Below are positions 40,243 to 49,779 of a stretch of 64,000 bases of DNA, piece after piece. Within the stretch, counting starts at the first letter, position 1, and the number at the start of each line of letters is the position of its first letter. This DNA comes from Leptospira barantonii (GTDB taxonomy: Bacteria > Spirochaetota > Leptospiria > Leptospirales > Leptospiraceae). Made by a program: the position numbers and the translations under genes. The notes beneath the pieces are model-generated. The model was not told where the DNA came from. It was given only the letters and a program-made list of their open reading frames with translations, and did no database searches. The stretch spans positions 913,770-977,769 of the forward strand of contig NZ_NPDS01000001.1 in assembly GCF_002811925.1 (NCBI RefSeq). The letters run 5' to 3'.

Positions 40243-40653
40243 ATGTTTTTTGAAGAATCCGGAAGATTTTACGTTAGAATCGAGGAGCGGTTTGAATCCT
40301 CTCATTTCCTATACCGGTATTTTCCGGACGGTTCGGACGAACCCATTCACGGACATTCCTGGAAAGTGGAATTGTATCTGTCAGGAAAAAAGAATATCGG
40401 TGAAGACGGGATCAGTTTCGACTTCCTCACTTCCAAACAAAAGCTCAAAGAACTCGTAGCAAAATTGGATCATATTCTCATCAACGATCTGGAAGAATTT
40501 AAGACGACCAATCCGACTTCCGAAAACATAGCGCGTTGGTTTTACTACTATCTCAAAGAAAGTGTGCATGCCGCGGGTGGAAAAGTCGATCGAATCGTGA
40601 TCCACGAAGGCCCCGAGAACTTAGCTTATTTCGAGCCAACGTCGCTCTCGTAA
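40243..40653 (+). CDS. QueD/6-pyruvoyl-tetrahydropterin synthase family protein
   Basis: 136 residues, the normal length. Zinc-binding histidines are present (FESSH and HGHSW), as are the LDHILIND, NPTSENIARWFYY and IVIHEGPENLAYF blocks of the QueD/PTPS family. In QueD the catalytic Cys stands four residues before the HGH motif; here that position is Asp (DEPIHGH), so the classical CPH4 synthase reaction is doubtful. It may be one of the variant PTPS types or a non-queuosine paralogue. No other queuosine genes are nearby. The stop codon sits in the loop of a 12-bp hairpin. Confidence 0.85.
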   Translation: MFFEESGRFYVRIEERFESSHFLYRYFPDGSDEPIHGHSWKVELYLSGKKNIGEDGISFDFLTSKQKLKELVAKLDHILINDLEEFKTTNPTSENIARWFYYYLKESVHAAGGKVDRIVIHEGPENLAYFEPTSLS

Positions 40654-40665
40654 AGAGCGACGTTG
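40637..40665 (+). repeat. 12-bp perfect hairpin overlapping the QueD-like stop codon
   Basis: CAACGTCGCTCT (40637-40648) and AGAGCGACGTTG (40654-40665) pair perfectly around CGTAA, so the TAA stop (40651-40653) lies in the loop. No T run follows, unlike an intrinsic terminator. Confidence 0.85.
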
Positions 40666-40793
40666 CCAAATGCCGCGGAGCGATAAGCATTTGGTTTCCA
40701 ACGAAGTTGGAAAATCCTCGCTTCCATACAGTCGCGATCCATAGAAAGCGACTGTTGAGTTTTCGAGAAATTGCCGGCGAACAGCGAAGCTGT
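40666..40793. repeat. Cluster of four further inverted repeats
   Basis: Directly after the 12-bp hairpin come CCAAATGC/GCATTTGG (40666-40694, 13-nt loop), TTTCCAAC/GTTGGAAA (40695-40713, GAA loop), CAGTCGC/GCGACTG (40729-40754) and ACAGC/GCTGT (40781-40793, GAA loop). Together five hairpins fill the 157-base gap to the next gene, far more than chance would give. Confidence 0.75.
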
Positions 40794-40810
40794 GAAATGA
40801 GTTTCCCCAA

Positions 40811-41395
40811 ATGAAAGAATATATCGTTCCAACCACAATCGGATCTTTATTCAGCATTCTACTCTTCGTCGTATCCAAATATTGGGTTCAGAAGTTATTC
40901 GTTAGCGATACGACCAACGATGCGGAAGCCAAAAAAAATACGTTCCAACTTCCAAAGAGCTTTGTCATCACTGGATATATTACATCGATTCTATTCTTTC
41001 TGATTTTTATAGGTTCTTATTTTTTGATTCCTCCCGCCGAGAACGGAAATATAAATTTTCTTTTATCGTTTTGGTTGCTTCTTTGTTTTTTCGGAATTTG
41101 GATTCTGCTCTATTCTAAGTTTTATTCCGTATCCGTTGATTCTTCGGGAATGACGGAGAATGGTTTTTTTACGAAAGAGAAACGTATCTTTTGGCACGAT
41201 ATAAAATCGGTACGATTCAATTCATACTCGGGGAATCTTATCTTTGCCGATCATTCTTCATTTGAAATTAAAGTGAGCGTTGGAATCAAAAATCTGAACG
41301 TCTTTTTGGAAATCCTCAAAGTCCATCTGAGGGAACATCTGTATACGAAGGCGCTCGAGGATTTTAGCAAATATCAAAAGAACCTGCGTTCTTAA
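40811..41395 (+). CDS. Membrane protein with PH-like cytoplasmic end
   Basis: 194 residues. Three membrane helices (PTTIGSLFSILLFVVSKYW, VITGYITSILFFLIFIGSYF, FLLSFWLLLCFFGIWILLYS) are followed by a 75-residue soluble part whose alternating strands (YSVSVDSSGMTENGFF, KRIFWHDIKSVRFNSY) resemble bacterial PH-like domains. No known function. It follows the hairpin cluster, whose transcript could include its 5' leader. Confidence 0.65.
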   Translation: MKEYIVPTTIGSLFSILLFVVSKYWVQKLFVSDTTNDAEAKKNTFQLPKSFVITGYITSILFFLIFIGSYFLIPPAENGNINFLLSFWLLLCFFGIWILLYSKFYSVSVDSSGMTENGFFTKEKRIFWHDIKSVRFNSYSGNLIFADHSSFEIKVSVGIKNLNVFLEILKVHLREHLYTKALEDFSKYQKNLRS

Positions 41396-41412
41396 ACGAG
41401 ATTTCGTCTAAC

Positions 41413-41817
41413 TTAGAATCGTAAACTTAACAAGTAACCCACCAAAACGATCGTAAAACCGAGGCTAAAAAAGAATCCGATCTTAACCGGTTGTGTGTGG
41501 GTTCTATAACCTGACAGATAAATGTGAAGGGATAAAAAACCCACCGCGATCGCTTCTGTGATCAAGGTCGCGACGACCGCCGGTTGCGGGCCGAAGAATA
41601 AAATCAGGGCCGCGGGAAGAAAACCCAAAAAACTCATAAACGCGCCCGTGGTGATCCACATCATCAAAATCAAACGGGACTGTCTTTGATCCGGGAATTG
41701 AAAAAATCCGACCGCGGCGCCGACGATCAACTGATGAATCAAACCGTGCAATGTGTAAAGAATACCGGACGCGATTAAAATGATTTCTGCAAAATGAATG
41801 TGTTCGAATGAGTTCAA
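41413..41817 (-). CDS. Small four-helix membrane protein
   Basis: 134 residues with four hydrophobic segments: EIILIASGILYTLHGLIHQL, MMWITTGAFMSFLGFLPAAL, ATLITEAIAVGFLSLHIYL and GFFFSLGFTIVLVGYLLSL. No motif I recognise. Converges with the preceding gene (17-base gap) and diverges from the acetoacetyl-CoA synthetase. Confidence 0.65.
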   Translation of the reverse strand: MNSFEHIHFAEIILIASGILYTLHGLIHQLIVGAAVGFFQFPDQRQSRLILMMWITTGAFMSFLGFLPAALILFFGPQPAVVATLITEAIAVGFLSLHIYLSGYRTHTQPVKIGFFFSLGFTIVLVGYLLSLRF

Positions 41818-41867
41818 TGGCTTTCTCGGAATTATTTTTTTCTAAACATATAGAGCGCGTCCCGTTT

Positions 41868-41899
<32 letters not shown>

Positions 41900-41946
41900 G
41901 AAAAAAATGTAATAGAGAGCGAAAAAATAAAGAACCGAGATTTTAC

Positions 41947-43929
<1,983 letters not shown>

Positions 43930-43954
43930 AATGTTTTCTTTAAAAAGGCAAAAC

Positions 43955-44839
43955 ATGAGATCATCGATCTTCAAAATTCTTTATTCCATTTTTTTGACGG
44001 TTTTTTGTTTTGTCGATTTGTCGGAACATTCCCCGTTAAACGCGGAAGAAGAAACATTCAAATTTTATAATTCTTCTAGGCTTAAGGAAATTTTGGAAAA
44101 GGGAGAATTGAAGGTCGCAGGCAATCCAGCCGACGAGCCGTTTTACGTTCCGAACGCGAAGGAAGGTTTTCCCGGTTTCGATTACGAATTGGGAAAGGCA
44201 TACGCGGATTTTTTAGGAGTGAAGTATAAATTCATTCCTTATCCGGAGTTCAGCGAGTTCGCGGATGCGATCAAAAAGAAGGAAGTCGATATGGCGTTAT
44301 CCGGAATATCGAGCAATTTGGAACGATCGAAGAAGGTGAAATTCAGCGCGGCGTATTTGATTTCCACTCCCGCGGCTTTGATTCGAAAGACCGCGTTGCC
44401 TCCGCCTCCTGAAGGAAGTATCATCACAACTCAAAGTTTTAGAAGTATTCTCGACTTGGCGGACGTAAGCGGGGTTACGTTTGCGGTTCGATCGTTTTCC
44501 AATCGCCATGAATACCTTCTTAAAAAATTCAAAAACAATCGGATCTTCACTTATGGCGACACTCCCTCGGCTTGGGAAGCTGTGAAAAACGGAACCGCTA
44601 CTTGTTTAGTCGCGGATTCTTTTTATATCAAGGGAATTCTTCTCAAGGACAAATCGGTAGCGTCCAATTTCAGACCGCTTTTGGAACCGGTTCAAAGAGA
44701 GGATATCAGCGCCGCGTTTCCATTGTCCGATCCTGTGTTCATTAGAAATTTTGAATTCTTTCTTTCCGAGATCGGAAGATCCGGTGTTCTCCGGGAAATG
44801 GACGACAAATACTTCAACAAGTCGGATTGGGTTCCGTAA
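43955..44839 (+). CDS. Periplasmic family-3 solute-binding protein
   Basis: 294 residues from ATG 43955, which has AAAGG six bases upstream; ATG 43931 would add eight. A signal peptide ends around LNA before EEET. The mature part matches the amino-acid-type binding fold: LKVAGNPADEPFYVPN, GFDYELGKAYADFLGVKY, KKKEVDMALSGISSNLERSK, and a C-terminal lobe with WEAVKNGTATCLVADSFY. No permease or ATPase gene is adjacent, so it may serve a distant ABC system or a signalling pathway. It starts right after the acetoacetyl-CoA synthetase stop. Confidence 0.82.
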   Translation: MRSSIFKILYSIFLTVFCFVDLSEHSPLNAEEETFKFYNSSRLKEILEKGELKVAGNPADEPFYVPNAKEGFPGFDYELGKAYADFLGVKYKFIPYPEFSEFADAIKKKEVDMALSGISSNLERSKKVKFSAAYLISTPAALIRKTALPPPPEGSIITTQSFRSILDLADVSGVTFAVRSFSNRHEYLLKKFKNNRIFTYGDTPSAWEAVKNGTATCLVADSFYIKGILLKDKSVASNFRPLLEPVQREDISAAFPLSDPVFIRNFEFFLSEIGRSGVLREMDDKYFNKSDWVP

Positions 44840-44898
44840 CGATCGGATTCTCACCTTAGCGTCGTTAGGTTTTCTAAACGTCCGCTTAAAGAAGGGAA

Positions 44899-44927
44899 CG
44901 AGCCGAAACGGAGATTGCCTCGGCTCG
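44899..44927. terminator. Hairpin between converging genes
   Basis: CGAGCCGA (44899-44906) and TCGGCTCG (44920-44927) form a perfect 8-bp stem between the binding-protein and transglycosylase stops. The T content after the stem is modest on both strands, so termination is probable but not certain. Confidence 0.5.
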
Positions 44928-44955
44928 AATTCTTATCGAACGAAATTATAAAAAG

Positions 44956-45594
44956 TTACTGAATTGAATTGGAAATCTTTTCTCTCAATTCGAAATAACG
45001 GGATTGGTTGTTCAAGATAATCTTGTTGTATTCCGGAACTCCACCCCAACGATCCACCGCGCCCGGTCCGGCGTTGTAGGAAAGAAGCGCTTTCGCTGTA
45101 TCTCCCTTTCTCTGATCCAGAAGAATGTTTAAGTAGGAAACCCCGAGATGGATGTTTACTTCCGGTTTGTGAAGATCCGCTAAATTGATTTTCCAGCCTT
45201 CTTTTTTGGAAAGCCAGGTTGCGGTTGCGGGCATAATTTGCATAAACCCGCGAGCGTCCTTGGGAGAACGTGCGGTCGCCTTAAACTCGGATTCGAGATG
45301 GATCAATCCGATCAGTAGGCTGACTTTATCGGTGTCGGAACAGCGGAAGGTGCAGGATTCGAGATCCAGTCTTCTGGATTCCTGGAGAATGACTTGGGAA
45401 AGTTTTTGTAGGGATTCCGAGGAAAGGGATGGTCGGACCTCCGCCACGTAAGCCTGGATGGCTTTGATTTCGATGGATTCTTCGTCCAGAACGATCTTTT
45501 TCTGATTGAGGGCTCCCGCAAGTGGTGCGAGAAGCAGTTGGAAGCTCAAGGGTAAGAGCAACCAAAGTAAGTAACGGAAACGAAATCGGGTCAT
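44956..45594 (-). CDS. Soluble-lytic-transglycosylase-like (SLT) protein
   Basis: 212 residues from ATG 45594; the longer frame has a poor N-terminus, while this one gives a signal peptide (YLLWLLLPLSFQLLLAPLAG). The SLT domain has catalytic Glu in HLESEFKATARS, then GFMQIMPATATWLS, LGVSYLNILL and LLSYNAGPGAVDRW. It cleaves peptidoglycan between MurNAc and GlcNAc, making 1,6-anhydro ends, in the periplasm. It may balance the elongation machinery encoded at 32-39 kb, but the genes are not linked. Confidence 0.9.
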   Translation of the reverse strand: MTRFRFRYLLWLLLPLSFQLLLAPLAGALNQKKIVLDEESIEIKAIQAYVAEVRPSLSSESLQKLSQVILQESRRLDLESCTFRCSDTDKVSLLIGLIHLESEFKATARSPKDARGFMQIMPATATWLSKKEGWKINLADLHKPEVNIHLGVSYLNILLDQRKGDTAKALLSYNAGPGAVDRWGGVPEYNKIILNNQSRYFELREKISNSIQ

Positions 45595-45728
45595 CTTGCG
45601 AAAATTCACTGGATGCCTCCGTAGATTCAAATTTGTGCAATGCACAATCTGATACCAGTTTTTTGGCGGCGCACTACAGGTCAAGGTTTTAAAAGTGTCT
45701 TTGGAAGCGTTTTAGGAGACATAAGATT

Positions 45729-45746
45729 TGGTCGGAACCCCGGCCA
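45729..45746. repeat. Short intergenic hairpin, family copy 4
   Basis: TGGTCG and CGGCCA flank GAACCC (one G-T wobble). It lies between the transglycosylase and the LysR gene. Copy 5 at 50455 is its exact reverse complement over all 18 bases. Confidence 0.65.
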
Positions 45747-45793
45747 TTTTACAAATACTTCTACGAATCTTCGGACCTGACACGGAAAACCAC

Positions 45794-46666
45794 CTAAGCA
45801 ACCGAAGAAAACAAACCGTCTTTGAATTCGTTGAGGGCAGTGGTCGGAGAAACGTCCTTTCGAAACACGAAAAAGGTCCGAACCAGCGAAAATTCTTTCG
45901 GGATTGGAAAACTGGAAACGAACCGGTCCAACTTTCTGGATTTCAAAATGGATTCCGGTAGCAAAGAAATCCCCATTCCGGCCGTAACACAGGAAAGAAT
46001 CGAATCTATAGAATTCAATTCCACGACGGTTCTCGGTCCGATTTTTTGAGAAAGCAACCATTGCTCCAAACGGTTTCGAAAAATACATCCCGGTTTAAAA
46101 ACGAGGATCGAAAGATTGTCCAAAGAAGAAGTCAGAGCCTTGAGCGTCCGAAAATTCTTCGGAGTTACGACCTTTAGATTCTCTGTAAAAATAGGTCGGG
46201 AGACCGTCTCAGGATGAGAAAAATCCTCGTACAAAAAAGCCCCGTCCAATTCCCGTTTGATAAGTCCTTGCAAAAGATCCCCGGTGTTTCCCGGATGAAT
46301 CGAAAGTTTTACCTTGGGGAACTTAGAATGAAACTTCGCGATGTAAGAAGGAAGTCGAATCGAAGAAGTGGTTTCTCCCGAACCGATTCGAAGGGCTCCT
46401 TGCGGATCTCCCGACGCGGAGAGCGCTTTCTGAGCTTCGTCGGAAAAGAAGATGATTTTGTCGGCGTATTCCAAAAGAATTTTTCCTTTCGGAGTGAGAA
46501 TCACACCCGCCTTTGTCCTTTGGAACAATCGATCACCGAGTTCCCGTTCCAAAAGTTGAATGCGCATCGTAACATTGGATTGAACGTAGTGTAGTTTTTC
46601 CGCGGCCTTTGTAAAACTTCCTTCCAGAGCGACTTCCCTAAATATCTTTAGACTCGAGATTTCCAT
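45794..46666 (-). CDS. LysR-family transcriptional regulator
   Basis: 290 residues. The N-terminal HTH reads LKIFREVALEGSFTKAAEKL followed by YVQSNVTMRIQLLERELGDRLF, a textbook LysR start. The effector domain begins near residue 90 (ALRIGSGETTSSIRLPSYIA). It is divergent from the isochorismatase-like gene with 138 bases between them, and a palindrome with LysR-type spacing lies 13 bases upstream of its own start, so it probably regulates that gene and itself. Confidence 0.94.
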   Translation of the reverse strand: MEISSLKIFREVALEGSFTKAAEKLHYVQSNVTMRIQLLERELGDRLFQRTKAGVILTPKGKILLEYADKIIFFSDEAQKALSASGDPQGALRIGSGETTSSIRLPSYIAKFHSKFPKVKLSIHPGNTGDLLQGLIKRELDGAFLYEDFSHPETVSRPIFTENLKVVTPKNFRTLKALTSSLDNLSILVFKPGCIFRNRLEQWLLSQKIGPRTVVELNSIDSILSCVTAGMGISLLPESILKSRKLDRFVSSFPIPKEFSLVRTFFVFRKDVSPTTALNEFKDGLFSSVA

Positions 46667-46679
46667 ATCATCAATTCTA

Positions 46680-46696
46680 TTGATTTAATCTATCAA
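46680..46696. promoter_or_regulatory. Candidate LysR-type operator
   Basis: TTGAT (46680-46684) and ATCAA (46692-46696) are inverted repeats around 7 bases and fit the T-N11-A pattern bound by LysR proteins. It lies in the divergent region of the LysR and isochorismatase-like genes. Confidence 0.45.
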
Positions 46697-46729
46697 AACA
46701 AATCATTTTTAAGAATAGTAAGAATCAGT

Positions 46730-46735
46730 TATAAT
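46730..46735 (+). promoter_or_regulatory. Possible -10 box for the isochorismatase-like gene
   Basis: TATAAT occurs 70 bases before the ATG. A convincing -35 is not seen, which would fit an activator-dependent promoter driven by the LysR protein. Confidence 0.3.
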
Positions 46736-46804
46736 CCTAATAGATCGAAACGGACCGAACAGACTTCGAAAGAATGCTCGGCGTTTCGATATTGGGAGGT
46801 AAGA

Positions 46805-47467
46805 ATGAATTCATTCACAAAAACGGCGTTGATTCCGATTTTATGTTGGACCGTTTCCTGTTCTACGATTAGCAAAAGGGAGAATTTAGATTCTTCCGAA
46901 TTCGTAAAGGCCGACACGGCGCTTTTGATTTTGGACGTACAAAAGGATTTTTTTCCGGGAGGAAAGTTCGAATTGGAAGGCGCGGAACAAGCCGCAAATC
47001 GTGGAAAAATCGTCTTGGAATACTTTAGAAAAAAGGAATGGCCCGTGATCCACGTTCAACACGTTTCCACTCGGAAAGGAGCCACCTTCTTCTTTCCCGG
47101 AACCGCAGGGGTTCAAATGGAAGAATCAAACGCACCGATTCACGGAGAAACCACTCTGATCAAACACACGGTCAATGCGTTTATCAACACGGGATTGGAT
47201 GAGGAACTGAAACGTAAAAAGGTAAAGAAGCTCGTTGTCTACGGAATGATGACGCACATGGTGGTCGATTCTACCGTAAGAGCGGCCTTTGATATGGGCT
47301 ATAAGGATATCACCGTTATTTCCGACGCTTGCGCGACCAAGGAACTTTCTTTTGAAAAAATCAAAATTCCAGCTTCTCAGGTGCACGCTTCGTTTTTATC
47401 GGGGCTCGGATATATCTTTGCGAAGATCAAAACGTCTTCGGAGTTTGTTCAAACTTCGAGCGATTGA
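46805..47467 (+). CDS. Isochorismatase-fold lipoprotein lacking the catalytic Cys
   Basis: 220 residues. The N-terminus (TALIPILCWTVSC) is a lipoprotein signal with Cys19, so an exported lipoprotein is predicted, rare for this normally cytoplasmic fold. The isochorismatase/cysteine-hydrolase core is clear: Asp44 in LLILDVQKDFF, Lys120 in TLIKHTVNAF, GMMTHMVVDSTVRAAFDMGY. The catalytic Cys expected in the T-x-x-C-V motif is Val153 (THMVV). Either it uses another mechanism, like true isochorismatases, or it is a binding protein. Terminator at 47532. LysR gene is divergent. Confidence 0.85.
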   Translation: MNSFTKTALIPILCWTVSCSTISKRENLDSSEFVKADTALLILDVQKDFFPGGKFELEGAEQAANRGKIVLEYFRKKEWPVIHVQHVSTRKGATFFFPGTAGVQMEESNAPIHGETTLIKHTVNAFINTGLDEELKRKKVKKLVVYGMMTHMVVDSTVRAAFDMGYKDITVISDACATKELSFEKIKIPASQVHASFLSGLGYIFAKIKTSSEFVQTSSD

Positions 47468-47471
47468 GAAA

Positions 47472-47495
47472 ATTAGAATAAACTAATATTCTAAT
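47472..47495. repeat. AT-rich hairpin after the isochorismatase-like gene
   Basis: ATTAGAATA (47472-47480) and TATTCTAAT (47487-47495) are perfect inverted repeats around AACTAA, 4 bases after the stop. The arms match the half of the palindrome at 3367-3386. Confidence 0.6.
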
Positions 47496-47531
47496 CGGAT
47501 TAAAAAATAGATCGAAAGTGTTCTTGAATCG

Positions 47532-47552
47532 GTCCTCTCCGAGAGGACTTTT
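47532..47552 (+). terminator. Intrinsic terminator
   Basis: GTCCTCT (47532-47538) and AGAGGAC (47542-47548) form a perfect stem with a CCG loop followed by TTTT. It ends the isochorismatase-like transcript before the converging MBL gene. Confidence 0.75.
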
Positions 47553-47590
47553 CTGTGATACGTTTCGTTGTTGAACGAGGAACCTTTCGG

Positions 47591-48718
47591 TTATTTCACC
47601 TTTTCCCACCAAGGTTCGAAAACGAACGGAGCTTTTGCATCCACGACTTCACCCGGTTTCGGCGCGACCAAGTCTACGGAAAGATTTTTTGCCGCGTCGA
47701 CGCTACGACGGATCGGTTCGTCCCAATCGTGAATCGCAAGATTGTAGGTTCCCCAGTGAACCGGAAGCATTCGTTTCGCTTTTAGGTCCACGTGAGCCTG
47801 AACCGCTTTCTCGGGGTTCATGTGAATTCCTTCCCAAGTAACGTCGTAAGCTCCGACCTTGATCGAAGTCAGATCGAATGGTCCGAGACGTTTTCCGATT
47901 TCTGCAAAGTGAGGAGAATAACCCGTATCCCCGCTATGAAAGAATTTATTTTCGGGACCGATGACGCTCCAAGAAGACCAAAGGGTGGACTTAGCGTTGA
48001 ACATTCCTCGGCCCGAATAATGAACCGCGGGCGTGCAGATGATTTCCACCTTTCCAATGTTTCCCTTTTCCCACCAATCGAGTTCCACGATTTGAGATTC
48101 GGGAATACCCCAGCGTTCCAAGTGTGCGCCGATTCCGAGAGGAACAAAATACTTGGTTCCTTTCGAAGAAAGATGTTTAGCCGTGATCATGTCGAGATGA
48201 TCGTAGTGATCGTGTGAAATTACGACCGCGTCGATATGCGGAAGTTCTTCGAGCGCGATCGGAGATTGGAAAAATCTTTCCGGGCCTACGCTCGTAAACG
48301 GAGATACCTTATCGGAAAAAACGGGGTCCGTAAGAATTCTCACCCCGTCGATTTCCACAAGCACTCCGGCGTGACCAAACCAAATCGCCCTAAGTCCCGG
48401 TTTTGGAACCGCCGAAAAACTTTTCGGATCCGGATGAATCACCGGAATCGGAGAAGGAGGAGTTCTTTGTTCGCTTCCGAAAAGTTGTCTCTTAAGAATT
48501 TCCGTATAAGAACCGGAAATCAAATTTGGAACAAAGGGATCGTTTTCGAACTTTCCGTCCTTGAACATTTTGGAAGTCTGCATTCTTTCCAATCTTTTGC
48601 CTTCGGGAGTTCCGCCGAAAGAACTCAAACAACCCGTTTGTAAAAAGATCAAAACGACGATTCCCGAAAGAACGATCAAAGATAAGAAAGAAATTTTTTG
48701 AATCCGATTCCCGAACAT
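47591..48718 (-). CDS. Metallo-beta-lactamase-fold lipoprotein (NAPE-PLD/UlaG-like)
   Basis: 375 residues. The signal sequence ends in FLQTGC with Cys30, so it is a predicted lipoprotein. The metal-binding motif HDHYDHLD and later residues (FHSGDTGYS, LPVHWGTYNLA) place it with the L-ascorbate lactonase/NAPE-phospholipase D branch of the metallo-beta-lactamase fold. A phosphodiesterase or lactonase role in the envelope is likely; phospholipid hydrolysis is possible but unproven. It converges on the isochorismatase-like gene and is 23 bases downstream of the SDR gene on the same strand. Confidence 0.85.
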   Translation of the reverse strand: MFGNRIQKISFLSLIVLSGIVVLIFLQTGCLSSFGGTPEGKRLERMQTSKMFKDGKFENDPFVPNLISGSYTEILKRQLFGSEQRTPPSPIPVIHPDPKSFSAVPKPGLRAIWFGHAGVLVEIDGVRILTDPVFSDKVSPFTSVGPERFFQSPIALEELPHIDAVVISHDHYDHLDMITAKHLSSKGTKYFVPLGIGAHLERWGIPESQIVELDWWEKGNIGKVEIICTPAVHYSGRGMFNAKSTLWSSWSVIGPENKFFHSGDTGYSPHFAEIGKRLGPFDLTSIKVGAYDVTWEGIHMNPEKAVQAHVDLKAKRMLPVHWGTYNLAIHDWDEPIRRSVDAAKNLSVDLVAPKPGEVVDAKAPFVFEPWWEKVK

Positions 48719-48741
48719 AACTCTCTCCTGATTGTGCGAAA

Positions 48742-49575
48742 TTAAGCCGCAGTTTTTGCGGATCTAAGCAATGCGAGTTTCATTACGGAGAATAAAACTC
48801 CGTCTGAAAGAAATTTCCGCAAACCTAAAAGCGCTTTAGCGTCCATTCCTACTACGTAACGAAGACGTTTGGAAGAACTTTTTGCGGCTTTGAAAATTAC
48901 TTTCGCAACGGTTTCGGATCGGCTGGTCATCATCGCGTCTTCCATGTTTTTAAAAACGGCGTCCGAGAATTTTTTATATTCTCCCGGCGCTTGATCGGAC
49001 GTGGAGTCGGAAGAACGACCGATAAAATCGGTGGCGATCGCACCCGGTTCGATAAGCTTTACACGAATTCCGAACGGAGACAATTCGTATTGAAGCGATT
49101 CGGTGAAACCTTCCAAGGCCCATTTTGTGGAATGATACAGGCTATAAAGAGGGAACGTGATTCTTCCTCCCATGGACGCCACGTTGATGATGAGTCCCTT
49201 TTTATTGCTACGAAAGTGGGGGAGAATTTTTTGAATCACATCCATCGCTCCGAATACGTTCGTATCGAATTGTCTTTGGATTTGTTCCTTACTTGCTCCT
49301 TCGAAAGGTCCCACAAGTCCGTAACCCGCGTTGTTTACCAATACGTCGATCTCGCCGAAGGTTTTGATTCCTTCGCCAATCGCCTTTTCGATCGTGTCGG
49401 GTTTAGTTACGTCCAGTTTTGTGCAGAGTAGGTTGGGAAGATTTTTTAAATCCTGATCTTTTTCGGGACTTCTCATCGTTGCGATCACATTCCAACCCTT
49501 TGCTTGAAAATACTTTGCGGCCGCTTTTCCGATTCCGGAAGATGACCCGGTGATTAACACGGTTTTACGTTTCAT
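48742..49575 (-). CDS. Short-chain dehydrogenase/reductase
   Basis: 277 residues, classical SDR. NAD(P)-binding TGSSSGIGKAAAK, the NNAG motif in VLVNNAGYGLVG, catalytic Tyr-x3-Lys in YSLYHSTKWALEG with upstream Ser in NVASMGG. Substrate unknown; the C-terminal half includes AKVIFKAAKSSSKRLRYVV, typical of SDRs acting on hydrophobic substrates. It is divergent from a TetR regulator across three operator-like palindromes and followed by the MBL lipoprotein, so both are probably TetR-controlled. Confidence 0.92.
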   Translation of the reverse strand: MKRKTVLITGSSSGIGKAAAKYFQAKGWNVIATMRSPEKDQDLKNLPNLLCTKLDVTKPDTIEKAIGEGIKTFGEIDVLVNNAGYGLVGPFEGASKEQIQRQFDTNVFGAMDVIQKILPHFRSNKKGLIINVASMGGRITFPLYSLYHSTKWALEGFTESLQYELSPFGIRVKLIEPGAIATDFIGRSSDSTSDQAPGEYKKFSDAVFKNMEDAMMTSRSETVAKVIFKAAKSSSKRLRYVVGMDAKALLGLRKFLSDGVLFSVMKLALLRSAKTAA

Positions 49576-49595
49576 TCTTCTTTGACTCCTATTTT

Positions 49596-49654
49596 AATGA
49601 CTTAGGGTCATTAAATATTGACTTTCGGTCATTTTATAATGACCTTGAGTCATT
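49596..49654. promoter_or_regulatory. Three phased 17-bp TetR-type operators
   Basis: AATGAC-N5-GTCATT occurs at 49596-49612 and 49638-49654 with perfect arms, and ATTGAC-N5-GTCATT at 49617-49633 with one arm mismatch. The centres (49604, 49625, 49646) are exactly 21 bp apart, two helical turns, so three dimers could bind one face of the DNA. It covers the SDR/TetR divergent promoter region. Confidence 0.75.
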
Positions 49655-49779
49655 GTCAACCACGTACATCGAATGTTTTTATGGAAAAGGGGATTGTTTT
49701 TGTAATCGGCGGAAAGATTGTTGGAAATAAGAAGACTTCGTATTCGAAGAATTCTCCCTTAAAACGAAAACTTGCTCCT

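Noticed and set aside
40109..40459. A 116-codon open frame overlapping the QueD-like gene
   Set aside because: It overlaps the clear QueD-like frame and the DUF1858 leader and has no conserved pattern.
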